A stretch of 64,000 nt of DNA from Symbiodinium natans (GCA_905221605.1 CAJNDS010002520.1:1-64000), one strand, 5' to 3'. Counted from the first letter of the stretch, positions 30,701-37,375 are shown. Numbers and translations are program-made. The notes: a model not told the origin generated them from the letters alone.

Positions 30701-33300
30701 GCCTCTGCGAGACCCGCGGGCTCAGGCAGAGGCCGCACCAGGGGGCAAGGAAAGTCCACCAGGTTTGCCGTCTGTGCTTGGACCAGCCACACGTTGCTTT
30801 GTGGCAGGGGGTTCCTCCCCGGTGAGATCGACCTGTGGAGGCTGTCTCCGTGGAGTCCGAGATCCGTCTCTCTTGGCACTTTCCAGACGCTCGGCAGACT
30901 TGGCCTTGATGGTCTGCAAAGCTTTCTGCAGTTGGGCAGCGCTGGCTTGGTATTGTTGTTTCTCGGCCGCCATCTTCTCCGCAGTTTCCATAGATGTATC
31001 CGCCATGGCTGAGGCTTCCGCCACTGCCTCGGCTGTGCCTGGGTCGTCGAGAGGGGCATCCGCCACTCTGCGGCTTAAATCCTGCGTTGCGGCATGTAGG
31101 GCTTGCGACCATTGCAGCTCCGACTCCGCGTAACCATCCAGGATGGCCTCCTGTTCTCCGATCTGCGTACCGAGCATGTCCGTGATCTGTTCCACATAGG
31201 ACAGCCAGGCTTGGAGGTATTGCTCCCTTTCGGATCTGACTTTGGCCAGTTGCTGCTTCGCATTGGCCTGGGCAGTGACTGCACGATGTAGTGACTTCGC
31301 TGCAGCCTGTGTGTCGTCTTTCCTGAGGTTGTCCATCAGGTCCTTGGTTTCCTGCGGTATCACGTCTCTTACCGAGGCAAGGCTTTGCATCAGTGCCTCG
31401 AGCTGCAGACGTTCCGACGATGGTGTCGTTGAGCTTGTCGGTGTAGCCTTTGGTCCTGGTACTGCAACCGAGGTTGGTGGAGGAGGGTCTGGGCCTTGCC
31501 CTTGGCTTCTCCCTTGCCCTTGTCGGCACCTTTCTGTGGTTTGCCTTTGCCCTGCTCTTTCCACCGGCGAGGCGAGCGATTGTGCCTTCTGGGTGACTGC
31601 CAACCGTCTTCCTGACCCGATGATCTCCATGGGGCAGGCGTGCGTTCCCAGGAATGATATGTTGGCACTGTGGGCGTCGGGACAACCGCCACTGACTCCC
31701 AGTGCCCGCCACATTGGCCGCAAAAGAGGGCCTGTGCACGGACATTCTGCTTGCAGACCGAACACTTCCAGGGTTGTGGCCTTGGCGAGGTCGTCATTGT
31801 ATAAGTGTTCCTGCGCTGTGCTAAGAGTGCTCGAGCCTGCACCGGCAATGTAGATCTCGAGTGGTGGCCTCTGAGCCTCCGAATAGCAGTTGCAACCGCC
31901 AGATGGTTGGCTGGCTGGCCTGCTGTAAAGGTTCGCAGCACTGTGCGAGCCTTGCACCTGAGTCTCCTGTGCTGCCGATGCCAGGCAGGCTCGGAGCGCG
32001 CCGTACTGTGCCTCAGAGCCCAACAGGCCCTGTGTCAGTCCAGAAAAGAGAAGGCACAGCAAAAAGAAGATCTTGTGAAGCAGCCAGCAGTGCATCCACA
32101 GAGTGATCGGGTCCAGGGAAAAGCCTCCGGACCTATTCCAAGTGGGCGCAACTCCACAGGTAAAAAGCGCAGTGGGGCAAGATAGCTGGCCAAGTTAATG
32201 ACAGCAGGTATCCGCCAGAGTGGAGCGAGTGAGCACGAAGTAGATGGCCAAGTAAATGGCAGCAGTACTCGTTCAGCACGTCGCCGCGGTGTTGTCACAC
32301 GCGCTGGGGTATGGCAAGGCCAGTGGATCCCCCGAGGGGGAAAACTACACAGACCTTAAGCCAAACGCCTTTAGTTTAGGGTTTAGGGTTTAGGGCTACT
32401 AGGGTTTAGGGTTTAGGGTTCAGGGTCGCCGAGGAGATCGCCTGCTTCTTGCTGCAAGCGCGGGCAGACAACAACAAGGCATCCGAGAACGTGCAAGCCA
32501 CGCCTCTGCATGAGGCATCCTACCACGGCCACCTTGAGATCGTGCGCCTGTTGGTGGATTCTGGAGCCGACAAGGACGCAGAGTAATGTTAGGGTTTAGG
32601 GTTTAGGGTTTAGGGTTTAGGGTTTAGGGTCGTGGCCAGAAGCTGCTACCAACCCTAAACTCCCTAAACCACGCAGATGCTTAAAGACCCCCCCGCCCAC
32701 ACATGTGTACCCTCAGAAGAGGATCAGGCCAACGCCTCAGGCACCACCCCACTTAGCCATGCCTGCCGCTTTGGGCATGTGGACATCTGCCGCTTCTTGG
32801 TGCAGGCGAGGGCGGACCTGAATCTCGGGACTGGTTGGTAATAATACATTAGATCACAAAACTTGGTAACCCAGTGGTGCCCTTTTGCCCATTTTTGGGT
32901 TCAAGGTTTCCTTGCCTTCCAAAGCAACCAACCCCAAACGGGTAACCTTATCATAATATGGTTACTGGGCTACCGCCGGGCTACCATGATAATAATACAA
33001 TAATTTCATATAAGTATATAGTAAGATAACGCTATTGGTGTATTTTGGTGCAGCGAAGTTGTTTCTGGAGATGGTATCGACCATAGGCGGTGTTTTGTTT
33101 CAAGCTTGCCTCCCTTCACGACCTGCCAAGGAACAAGCCTGACCATCTGGGTGACACTCCCCTCTTGCGGGCTTCAGGCCACGGCCACCTCGAGATTGTC
33201 AGCTTCTTGGTGGAAGCAGGCGCAGATGTTCCCGACGATGCGGCCGCCTGCAAGGTCGCGGCAGCCGAAGCAGTGGACAAAAAGGCATGCTTCGTCCGAG
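18744..33300 (+). CDS. Ankyrin-repeat protein gene, split exons
   Basis: Exons inferred at about 18744-18806, 18994-19065, 19579-19626, 20219-20327, 21027-21069, 21224-21277, 32434-32574, 32722-32837 and 33131-33300. Ankyrin signatures are plain: GRSALHALT, RGLTPLQWTARRGHLAAAQL, LLLAARNGHFD, ATPLHEASYHGHLEIVRLLV, TTPLSHACRFGHVDICRFLV and GDTPLLRASGHGHLEIVSFL. Junctions keep the repeat spacing, for example HFD joined to EIACFLL across the intron that contains the LINE. Donors include GT, GC (19627 and 21278) and possibly GA (32575). One exon is probably missing between 20327 and 21027, because phases do not match there. The role is likely protein-protein interaction. Exon ends after about 33255 are uncertain. 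Confidence 0.72.
18805..18945 (+). repeat. TTTAGGG-like array starting at a splice donor
   Basis: GTTAGGGTTAGGG begins at the donor of the exon ending 18806. Degenerate TTTAGGG/TTGAGGG units continue to about 18945. Confidence 0.9.
19484..19567 (-). repeat. CCCTAAA array before an ankyrin exon
   Basis: About twelve units, the last changed to CCCTAAG, ending some 10 bp before the acceptor at 19578. Confidence 0.95.
19627..20218 (+). other. Composite intron of the ankyrin gene (GC-AG)
   Basis: Starts GCCTAAATTCC after the exon ending ..SLLLE and ends GAACAAG before GCCGCAGC, so GCC is repeated at both borders. It contains, in order: a ~100-bp element ending AGGTTCTAAGGGGAGTATAG (relative at 62566-62640), family C copy 2 (19780-19885), a GGGCCC/TATGGG-type segment (19925-20012), and a CCCCTAAA array (20051-20215). 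It looks like nested short elements. Confidence 0.6.
19780..19885. mobile_element. Family C inverted-repeat element, copy 2
   Basis: The left end reads TTACTAGTAATTGCTCAAGA and the right end TTCTTAAGCAAATAGTAGG. The core TAAGGGTAATGTAGGG is the reverse complement of the core of copies 1 and 3, so this copy is inverted. Confidence 0.7.
20328..21026. other. Ankyrin gene intron region, one exon probably unseen
   Basis: Opens with GTTTAGGG units (20328-20380). The remainder is unique sequence with no ankyrin-like stretch that I can fit, although the phases of the flanking exons demand an extra exon. GAGTGCGAGAGTCGAA occurs at about 20964 and again near 41254. Confidence 0.45.
21439..21450. repeat. 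Left copy of 12-bp direct repeat flanking the LINE
   Basis: TTTAGTTTAGGG, identical to 32370-32381. The unit TTTAG followed by TTTAGGG is an irregular telomere-like motif, so a coincidental match at both ends is less likely than for the regular repeat. Read as the target-site duplication. Confidence 0.7.
21538..27663 (-). CDS. LINE ORF3: RNase H - endonuclease - reverse transcriptase - zinc fingers (2041 codons)
   Basis: Residues 554-710 are an RNase HI domain with D559, E617, D642, H692 and D702 (LFTDGSF, SAEVQAA, WTDNSS, LPGHKGN..ELADR). Residues 787-1045 are an exonuclease/endonuclease/phosphatase-type endonuclease with N793, E820 (LQET), H900/H903, D936/N938, RIDYI at 1004 and VDHWP at 1032. 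Residues about 1305-1650 are reverse transcriptase with KAPGPNAIPE, LFLDVASAYY (D1449), GTRPGDSVADLLF and the catalytic box VWADD (D1588/D1589). Residues 1902-1962 hold two C2H2-like fingers (C1902, C1905, H1918, H1923; then C1938, C1941, H1954). Canonical LINE proteins place RNase H after the polymerase, whereas here it is first. Together the domains would nick DNA, copy the RNA and remove it. The first codon used here is GTG. The frame is open about 30 bp further upstream and overlaps the end of ORF2, so it may be read by frameshift or reinitiation. Confidence 0.93.
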   Translation of the reverse strand: MVGFSRWQRRSVRNAAYPAQAPSTASGRESLSQIDADSGTTQTTTQAILPSTSVTTTAVLSPPNRLFVSIVSGGTIACQELRQVNLVSLSRVIAELLYTHCERNSGRRHGVLRLVQALPRHSDTYAELLLIWHPLDFDIHVVIDCRALGGGLSHEATDPDADPAQLIRPEYRLEDIRIFINGIPHALFHGPLQDGDLIAVFRAVPNVPAVPRSAFFRKWPALGLLGLDIETPNLQHVPATPHALFAAFCQCTRDALDNHAIRLGHWIVPGRQAIVHNRNLGDILLYVQGRLPVGREQVVEALRLITTWQDIHEVTDTRHMSLDASVFVARDPFERRSVFHLIPVPYMPQMQLLWPTAPGLLASAHLLPAQPHLQVESTEQPLNGHVHTLRRRDLAEPSEGTSLVQIQRSSIAPRQRPRPPCADLKDDAPAGRVALCLQEFRLPSSPPFGPAEVGSSAPPPSHGKHAPEGLRQQVATPLGRRTIATSATGTPIALCKAVPETTTAEDVMHKAFKALSMPWLRFWNRNVTQIPQLPAEIAAYLSNLPPLRDAPARLHLFTDGSFGKLQGISNAGWAVVTVLETVDSAGQHLHLVGWQGGSTTEFAKHAVGADFSSYSAEVQAAIVACAWLVSVPPACSVCVWTDNSSVFKIINGTASPAATVVGRLSLPERLRCLAQLVGACGHSWEARWLPGHKGNPFNELADRVAKHKATEARPESCLPHAFWTIMKSPLLPWIWMLPNQPHDLPGLERLCSGLYEPPDPVPDECFPRNPVDQTVQLGQDKQATLELRLVSYNALSLLDSRDIVLQQMVDRKANIVGLQETRSRTATQCRGRHFFEFASAAKAGEGGCSLFFSKHVPYAKLNGTPLHFVAEHFRCVLADHRRIAVTITAPCLRAICVAAHAPHSGTPRAEIEKWWQELQSDIAPLAKGRECLCLFDANAQVGTVTDEAIGEHAASAETVAGTLFREWLNAFALFAPATFFDKDGACVPSCCEPTWTSHKGSKHRIDYIAVPRSWQDTALRPEVLVDFTTTTVDHWPVQLDCRQYLGTRQRLPAKNKVGLPSDADLVDEAPKHALLQAVLNLPCAAWEANIHKHTQSLYDAIAIAAQEAKRLFPKERKCRPFLSPLSRFWLECERALGKACRTLDRLNIRCTLGTIFRAWKRVAPFRTREGWSLAQVQQRRQRAICLRKHAQRKLKHSVVQDKAAFINWRFAGIHTAAQPFDAKAFFKAIASLRPRSKRVRKPFQPLIVDPSAAEDGSIELAQAQASHFAALEGGTPITPQAYVHDANARYAARVTEGHFELRDLPTLVGLERALRGAKNGKAPGPNAIPEWVWKLDVPAAARALYPIYLKTHIRLCEPVQFKSTCLIAMFKGKGALTCVANFRAIALMDGPGKHLRKGIRQDLINALPDNDLLQGGIPGSLLQAAHHVVRAYTSLAAHAQISSAVLFLDVASAYYRVLRQSFWEHELEDDVALCELLRRLNVAPESVHEVCSWISSTNLLQQAPAHTSRIIREFLAGTFFHMRGAPGVTSTAAGTRPGDSVADLLFALVQADFLRDAQNRLECDGLLEDPVQQRANLGGRLVSPVWADDTAMMFADADATRLLPRMQAALAHIHAGFIQRGMQPNYNRGKTELMMAFRGRGAPAMRRRIHVWNGGIIHFQDHHRHSVPVCCVRSYQHLGGRVEDKVTVLNDVVQHLASGMRQVRPLARPFLRNPRIPLASRRLCLQSLALSAASCTSATWDRMTRQESDTWRRGYVALHRLLAKDDRWTGAPSLPNEETVCRFFQSPSPCAFLRGQRLLHFGRCMPAQETLFALLKADFEFGAVSWLGLLQEDAAWLAQLTKVPSAILQDFPTGLLRWAVEAPAALRTAVRKALAAVHRDEHEPAWRAPKQHSAEGPANFQCSLCHRSFASQQRLSAHCFAQHKIRCEAAQRVSGSTCPVCYTQFWTHGRLCRHLQHDSLTCLARIVEHDYRSPGIGSPPKPDPCQTLPAVRLIGPPLPLAQPIAELAVQIVEDPDFAERIRQGWHSPAVARWLEATESTD
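27647..30355 (-). CDS. LINE ORF2, main frame: large protein of unknown function
   Basis: A frame of about 900 codons between ORF1 and the polymerase ORF, overlapping ORF3 by 17 nt. I recognise no enzyme. Residues 611-686 (ELLFFAVPP, FSFVWVDLRPAGSLS, MHDGDLVAASF) align with ORF3 residues 126-203 (ELLLIWHPL, FDIHVVIDCRALGGGLS, LQDGDLIAVF), so the two ORFs share a duplicated domain. Further weak repeats of VVLPIDARG / FVAVPGF-type strands suggest several related domains. A Ser/Thr-rich linker lies near 306-325. The first codons here are probably not the true start: upstream coding continues in another frame (30370-30700), and the change falls at C12 and C8 runs (30344-30369). Confidence 0.75.
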   Translation of the reverse strand: MAPPCLTSFRPSPPGHVWFQHASTQAECQTRFAEFLKPAFSIWRRAKLSAYHAQCTALDPRLSQRCPVVLQEQVSWPPPLDRPWCPQDATQCPLLQPFHMLPPVVGPCIFAIGTNNGGGMGTDPDGLWFSTDFTAGDIAVLTDAGVQFEQYVFFDTVDHMRTCPFNAEWSVIDAIQDAMHRSRAGPIGRIRILNTPFAALPRLQIVLEPAGIAPDWVVLPIDARGSSGVFCCVQAPFAATGFAHVYQATQACPAIPEAAHRLVARGLWHLHRGDGTDVQPMDASVLDRDATLILEPGRPDRTVVLGSSSSSTNMDTPSSSTTASSGEGPLDRSTPFCTFFRTVEQEEDIQVAFHAAGHHPWQWAFSKLVTPEMLAQHAARRLYDTTGHAAWKIIFMPSQPIVHGVHLHVLVVPIGSADKVFLFDTRRIFGHDIRNLHLLQADASDADARSGVVTAAYDCLLRVGLAEQNWSFHVTALSNAALAVPSMDGLTSAVEDTLHVISQLPGLRQFMMGYRATDIVVCTSTTTTTTSVVENDPFRFLLPTPRRTLARLGVPSSTTVGFIFETTLEGEGELHVVLHQLTQQAIAQNAMPAGYSIAASLTQPAARAAQRELLFFAVPPKPDPVFSFVWVDLRPAGSLSFLRVNRLAEPDEIAHRRLNVRALYANAHRWDGPRQMHDGDLVAASFARQAPDSRAPDTIAHSLYGMHAACIPLPLPTGINRRSHPALNLETDSIFHWESSISARLRSLGFSRGRTYFVVVGPGIAHTASVGTDRPTLEAVADWVETWLGGRVPPMRLYDARAQHKGRWVFVAVPGFNDPQDKFVAINTQLADLAAYLIPHGASPDEMACIAPFEQALQGRPRVGMAYYAPFWPPCDHEASVFLLLRDSPAHTSPSVFCGWLL
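30255..30721 (-). CDS. LINE ORF2, N-terminal part in a second frame
   Basis: Downstream of the ORF1 stop (TGA at 30722-30724), a different frame reads LPKLTVHNCTDFVNQWQAAV and then FEAQLTHLGLDD through to LFPPPPVGPPLPYL. It then runs into the poly-C tracts where ORF2's main frame takes over. Composition and position suggest it is the start of ORF2, separated by a one-base length change in a C homopolymer, either a real mutation or a sequencing error. No ATG begins it. It may depend on coupling to ORF1 termination or on a start I cannot see. The tail of the frame to 30255 is probably out-of-frame reading. Confidence 0.55.
30722..31797 (-). CDS. LINE ORF1: RanBP2-type zinc finger and coiled-coil protein (frameshifted)
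   Basis: ATG at 31797 opens MTTSPRPQPWKCSVCKQ, a zinc ribbon of RanBP2 type: W-x-C-x2-C-x10-C-x2-C (WKCSVCK..LFCGQCGGHW). A basic Lys/Gly-rich stretch follows (KGKGEAKGKA). Near 31500 the sense of the protein moves into another frame (GPDPPPPTSVAVPGPK), and an Ala/Gln/Glu-rich coiled-coil region follows to the TGA at 30722 (for example LQLEALMQSLASVRDVIP and KQQYQASAAQLQKALQ). ORF1 proteins of LINEs bind element RNA and form trimers by coiled coils, and a similar role is likely here. The frame change could be decay, sequence error or programmed shifting; no classical slippery heptamer is seen. Confidence 0.7.
31798..32369 (-). other. LINE 5' leader
   Basis: About 570 bp between the presumed 5' end and ORF1. 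No long frame or tandem promoter monomers are seen. The right border is set by the direct repeat at 32370-32381. Confidence 0.55.
32370..32430 (+). repeat. Right LINE target duplication and continuing TTTAGGG array
   Basis: TTTAGTTTAGGG (32370-32381) repeats the left flank at 21439-21450. It is followed directly by TTTAGGG units up to the next ankyrin exon, so the target was a telomere-like intron segment. Confidence 0.75.
32862..32985. mobile_element. Family A inverted-repeat element in an ankyrin intron
   Basis: The left end is CTTGGTAACCCAGTGGTGCCC and the right end GGTTACTGGGCTACC, with an extra GCCGGGCTACC copy. The core TTGGGTTCAAGG...AACCAACCCC is shared with the family A intron in the K+ channel gene. 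It lies inside the intron 32838-33130, whose borders are about 25 and 145 bp away. TAATAATAC is repeated on both sides (32839 and 32990). Confidence 0.75.
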
Positions 33301-34020
33301 GTTCCCTAAACCCTAAACCCTAAACCCTAAACCCTAGACCCTAAAACAACCCTAAGCGCTCTAAAGATGGCCACCACAGACAGGCCAAATCAGAAGCCTA
33401 AGCTTTAACAGCCATGCCTCCTGGTGCCAGGAACTAAGATAGCACTTTGTCCTTATATGTTAGACGTATACACACACATAAATGAATATATATATATATG
33501 TATATGTATATGTATAACATGAATATTAATATTAATATTAATACAAATGTAAATATAAATACAGATAAAAAAGGTAAATGAACATATGTGTGAAACACTA
33601 AATTATTATGAAAGTACAGACATGTCAAGCCTACTCCAGGAGCAGATGCCGCAAGGGTAACATAGGGGTGGAAGAATTACGAACAGTATTCCCTTAGGGT
33701 CCCCTTATTATTCGACCATAATAACCCCCCACAACCCTATTCTAACAGTAATTCCCTTAGGGCCCCTTTAGAATTATACTTAAATAACCCTGAAAACCCT
33801 ATGGCCCCTGTAGTGGCTTCAACTGGCCGGCCCCTTTGCAACATCAGCGGTGGGCCTGCAAGTGGGATCCTAAACCTTCGGTTGGCCGTGCCTCTAAACC
33901 CTCACCACTTCAGGGTTTAAGGGTTGAGGGTTAGGGTTTAGGGTTTAGGGTTTAGGGTTTAGGGTTTAGGGTTTAGGGTTTAGGGTTTAGGGTTTAGGGT
34001 TTAGGGTGCATGTCAGTCAG
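33301..34020. other. Repeat-rich stretch after the ankyrin exons
   Basis: GTTCCCTAAACCC follows the last clear ankyrin exon. Then come an AT-rich microsatellite (33460-33600), a family D element (33660-33811) and a regular TTTAGGG array (33914-34008) ending at an acceptor-like GTCAGTCAG. Confidence 0.6.
33660..33811. mobile_element. Family D element
   Basis: Starts ATAGGGGTGGAAGAATTACG and contains CCATAATAACCCCCCACAAC and CCCTATTCTAA. It ends near TATGGCCCCTGTA. It shares order and text with 46212-46292, 50870-50972 and 53991-54094, but has an internal duplication of the TTCCCTTAGGGNCCC segment. Confidence 0.6.
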
Positions 34021-34108
34021 ACCACTCTGCGCGAGCAGGCGCTGGTGCTGCGGCCCCGCTTGGCTCCTGGGCTGAATCCTCCTTTGAGGTGTTTCACGGT
34101 GCTGGAAG
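34021..34108 (+). CDS. Exon-like segment, possible continuation of the ankyrin gene
   Basis: After GTCAG, 88 nt are open in one frame (LREQALVLRPRLAPGLNPPL) and end at a GT. It is followed by a ~130-bp C-rich homopolymer-like tract (34113-34240). The phase relation to the ankyrin exons is not settled. Confidence 0.4.
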
Positions 34109-34110
34109 GT

Positions 34111-34195
34111 CTTCTCCCCCCCCCCCCCCCAAAAAACCCGGACCCCCCCCCCCCCCCCGCCCCCCCCCCCCCCCCCCCCTCCCCCCCCCCCCCCC

Positions 34196-34226
<31 letters not shown>

Positions 34227-34241
34227 ACCCCACCCCCCCCA
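34111..34241. repeat. Poly-C tract
   Basis: About 130 bp that are almost all C, broken by a few A, G and T. On the other strand it is G-rich and could form quadruplexes. Length is unreliable in assemblies. Confidence 0.95.
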
Positions 34242-34565
34242 AAAAACCCTCAATCCCTTTACATACTGCCCCACCCTAAGCGGGTCCGAGTTGAGCAATA
34301 CCCTCGAATGCCGGATCGAGGGCAGAGGGGGATGCCAGATTTTTGTGACCCTGGGCGGGGGGGTCGAAAATACTATCCTCTGGTATTGACATGTTGGATT
34401 GACGGTGCATGTTGCGAGGGTGCCTTTCCAGATTTTTCCCGATGCCAGAAGTTGAAGCAAGACGTCACGGGTGTTGTCTTCTTTTCCTACAATCCTACCA
34501 AACCTTTAGGAAAAGCACCCTAAACGCACAGAATAAATCCTCAACCCCCGTGAGTTCTTCCGCAG

Positions 34566-34620
34566 GTGCTGACCAACGCCTCCGACGAGGGCCTGGACAC
34601 CGCCTCGGGGGGGGCTTTAA
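34566..34620 (+). CDS. Exon-like segment
   Basis: Lies between CTTCCGCAG and GTTAGGG and reads VLTNASDEGLDTASGGALR in its best frame. The alternative frame that would match the previous exon-like piece is Arg/Gly-rich. A G8 run inside makes the phase uncertain. Confidence 0.4.
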
Positions 34621-34983
34621 GGTTAGGGTTTCAAGGGGAAGAAATGCTCTCGCATGACACGCACGACATTGTCCTTCCGGCGTGCACCTTTCGTCCTCAT
34701 TTGCTGTACACCACTATCAGAGCGTTAGCCATGTTTGAAGTCGTGTCTCAGTGGCTAGCAACCGTGCAGCAGCGGGCTGTGTTATCAGTGCATTGCTGCA
34801 TTGCGACTAGGTTCATGTTCCTGCGGGGGATCTCCTTCTTGAAGAGATGGCTCGTGATACCTGGGTGGAATCTGAATCTGGCTTGCCCTAGCCAATTTTG
34901 TCCTTAAACCCTAAACCTTAAACCCTAAACCGTGCTTGCAAAAGGGGGCCTAGGGCTTAGGGATTTGCACGGGAACCGTGCAG

Positions 34984-35055
34984 GAGCTGGACCTCAAACA
35001 AAGCTTCCCGGCGCCACTTCCGGCGGGCCAGTGCCGTGGCTGCCTAACTCTCTGA
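34984..35055 (+). CDS. Exon-like segment with stop, possible gene end
   Basis: After CCGTGCAG, reads ELDLKQSFPAPLPAGQCRGC then a few codons and TGA. It could be the last exon of the ankyrin gene. No domain is recognised. Confidence 0.3.
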   Translation, partial: ELDLKQSFPAPLPAGQCRGCLTL

Positions 35056-36205
35056 GACCCCGACTAGGGTTAGGGTATAAGGTTTAGGGTTCAGGGTTTA
35101 GGGTCCCTAACTATCCTGCAACAACCCGAAACCCCAAGCCCGAAACGGAAGCCCCGAATTCGGAGCCCTACTTGGTAGCTGCCCCCAAAGCCCAGACAAA
35201 ATAGAAGTAAACGCACACACCTGCCATAAGAATTCTCTCCATGTGCTTTGAAAGCTTGGGGATCCTCACTTGGTTTCCTTCCTCAAGCAGGGTCTCCGCT
35301 TTTCTGAGATGCACTTTCCGCCTGAGTAGGTAACCTGCAATGGCGGCTGTGGACTAGAAGTCTCAACTCCCTTGGCAAACTAAAACGTCAACCTTGTCCT
35401 CCCCAAAGCCCAGCCAGGCTCAAGGATTTCCCCAAACGGAAGCAGAGTCATGGAACCCAAGCGCAAGACTTGTCCAACGGCCTTCCACCACACTGCATAT
35501 CACTGCATGTTGCAAAAGTTCGACCCTTGCCGACAGCATCTTTTGCAACTAGGCTGGCTGGGTTCGACTCCGAACAGCACTCCTGTAGGTGCAGCGTAGA
35601 GCCAAGTGAAAAGTCAGGATCAAGAGGGCATGTAGGGCTCCTCCTCGAAGGCTTGCACATCTGTTATCATAGTGTGTAAGACAAGGTTGCAAGTCCAAAA
35701 GGCCAAAAGGGCGTCGTGTAGCTTGTCCGGACGTCGGCTCGGGTATTGGGTTTAGGGTGTATACTTCGGCTTCATTCTTCTGGCACTGGCCGCACACTGT
35801 GCGCCTCCACACGGAGTGGGATCACCCGAAGCCCTAAACCCTACCCTAAACCCTAAACCTCAGTGCAAGGTCCATGGTGCATCACTGGCCAGTCTCAGCT
35901 GGGGCGCCTTGGCTTAATGGAGACGAAGACAGAGCTTGTATAGGCCCTGGGCCCAGTGTGGTGGACCTATATGCCCTAACCTGAGACCGGCTATTTACAG
36001 TCCATGCATCGTTCATCCAGCGTGGTCGAAGGAAACCTCCAGGGCGGATTGCCAGGCCATATATATATATATACATATATATATACACCTATATCTCTAT
36101 ATATATATATATATTTATGTTTGTATGTACACATTCTGCTACATTTTGTGTACGCTGCTTGCGTATTTTACAGCAGCTATAGCATGTACATATATATATA
36201 TATAT
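35056..36205. other. Intergenic stretch
   Basis: Mostly unique sequence with short telomere-like runs at about 35065-35100 and 35833-35860, and (TA)n tracts at 36060-36115 and 36190-36208. No supported exon. Confidence 0.5.
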
Positions 36206-36208
36206 ATA

Positions 36209-37375
36209 AGCTCACCCCCCCAATGGACCCACCGCGGGGGGGAGCCGAGTCCTAGCCAGATCAAGGGGAAAACAACAAAACAAGAAACTAGGTTTAAACC
36301 TTCACACTACAAAGTTTAAGTGTGTTAATGACAAATTAATTACATACTTAGGTTTAAATGCCTAGTCTTTGCCCCAAACCTTTAAACCTTAACCCTATAG
36401 GGTTTAAAGGTTAAGGGTTTATTGTTAATTGCCGTCTTAGGTTTAAATGCCTGAATCTTAAACCCTAAAACTTTCAACCTTCACCCTATAGGGTTTAAAG
36501 GTTAAGGGTTTCGGTTTAATTGCAAGCTTAGATTTAAATGTCTAAGTAAAGAATCCTAAACCTGTAAATCTTATCCCTATAGGGTTTAAGGTTCAGGGTT
36601 CAATATGAACTGCCGGCATAGGTCTACATACCTAAACCTTAAACTTAAACCCTAAACCATTAAATATCTTAACCCTTTTGGGTTTTAAGGTTAAAGGCTT
36701 AGCGTTAATTGCCGGAATCGGTTTAGATGCCTAAAACTTAAGCCCGAAACCTTTAAACCTTAGCCCAACAGGGTTTAAAGGTTAAGGGTTTAAAATTAAT
36801 TGAAGTCTGAGATACATGCTTAAACCTTAAAGCCTAAACCTTTAAAATCTTAACCCTACAGGGTTTAAAGGTTAAGGGCTTGGCTACAGGTTTAAATGGC
36901 TAAATCTTAAACCCCAAGCCTTTAAACCTTAACCTTACAGGGTTTAAAGGTTAAGGGTTTAAATTTAGTTGCAGGCTTAGGTTTAAATGCCTACATCTTA
37001 AACCCTAAACCTGTAAAAATCTTAACCCTATAGAATTCAAAGGTTAAGGGCTTAGGGTTTAATTGCCGGCATTGGTTCAAATGCCTAAATCTTAAACCCT
37101 TAACCTTGAAACCTCAACCCTACAGGGTTTAAAGGTTAAGGGTGTTTTTTTTGCAGGCTTAGGTTTAAATGCCTAAATCTTAAATCATAAACAAAAGCCA
37201 ACAGAAAGAAAAACCCTCCGTGTGTGTGTGTGTGTGAGAGAGTGAATTAAGGAATACAGTCACAAATCCGGTCACCGGAAAATCACCAGACAGCATAGGT
37301 TTTATCGGTATTTGCGGTACTTTTGCAAAGATCAAGGCCCGCGGTGGGTCCATTGGGGGGGGGGTGACCATATAT
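36209..37375. repeat. Inverted-repeat-bounded block of ~90-bp palindromic repeats
   Basis: Outer ends are reverse complements. The left has a C-run, then AATGGACCCACCGCGGG (36213-36240) and later GATCAAGG. The right has GATCAAGG, then CCCGCGGTGGGTCCATT (37338-37354) and a G-run, with (TA)n outside both. Inside, a unit marked by TTAGGTTTAAATGCCTAAA recurs about ten times (near 36348, 36438, 36528, 36618, 36718, 36808, 36886, 36976, 37070 and 37158). Each unit is itself palindromic around CCCTATAGGG (CCTTTAAACCTTAACCC and its complement). Confidence 0.85.

Larger units (their letters stand above)
21451..32369 (-). mobile_element. ~10.9 kb LINE-type (non-LTR) retroelement, antisense in a host intron
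   Basis: Runs right to left. About 570 bp of 5' leader, then ORF1 (zinc finger and coiled coil), ORF2 (function unknown), ORF3 (RNase H, endonuclease, reverse transcriptase, zinc fingers), and a short 3' tail. No long terminal repeats are present. The sense-strand 3' end is CCGAAAG repeated about three times rather than poly(A). Flanks show a perfect 12-bp duplication, TTTAGTTTAGGG, continuous with telomere-like repeat outside. The element sits in the ankyrin gene intron 21278-32433. Removing it leaves an intron of about 220 bp, an ordinary size here. The long intact frames suggest recent insertion, though ORF1 and ORF2 carry apparent frameshifts. Confidence 0.85.

Noticed and set aside
21545-32298. 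Numerous 60-270-codon frames on the + strand, and alternative frames on the - strand
   Set aside because: Shadows of the high-GC LINE coding sequence. They contain no domains and conflict with the RNase H, endonuclease and RT frames.
33994-34523. Pro-rich or Gly-rich frames of 80-147 codons
   Set aside because: They are the poly-C tract and its flanks read in different frames.
35558-35572. Pol III B-box-like GGTTCGACTCC
   Set aside because: No matching A box or tRNA fold nearby. A single 11-bp match is expected by chance in 64 kb.
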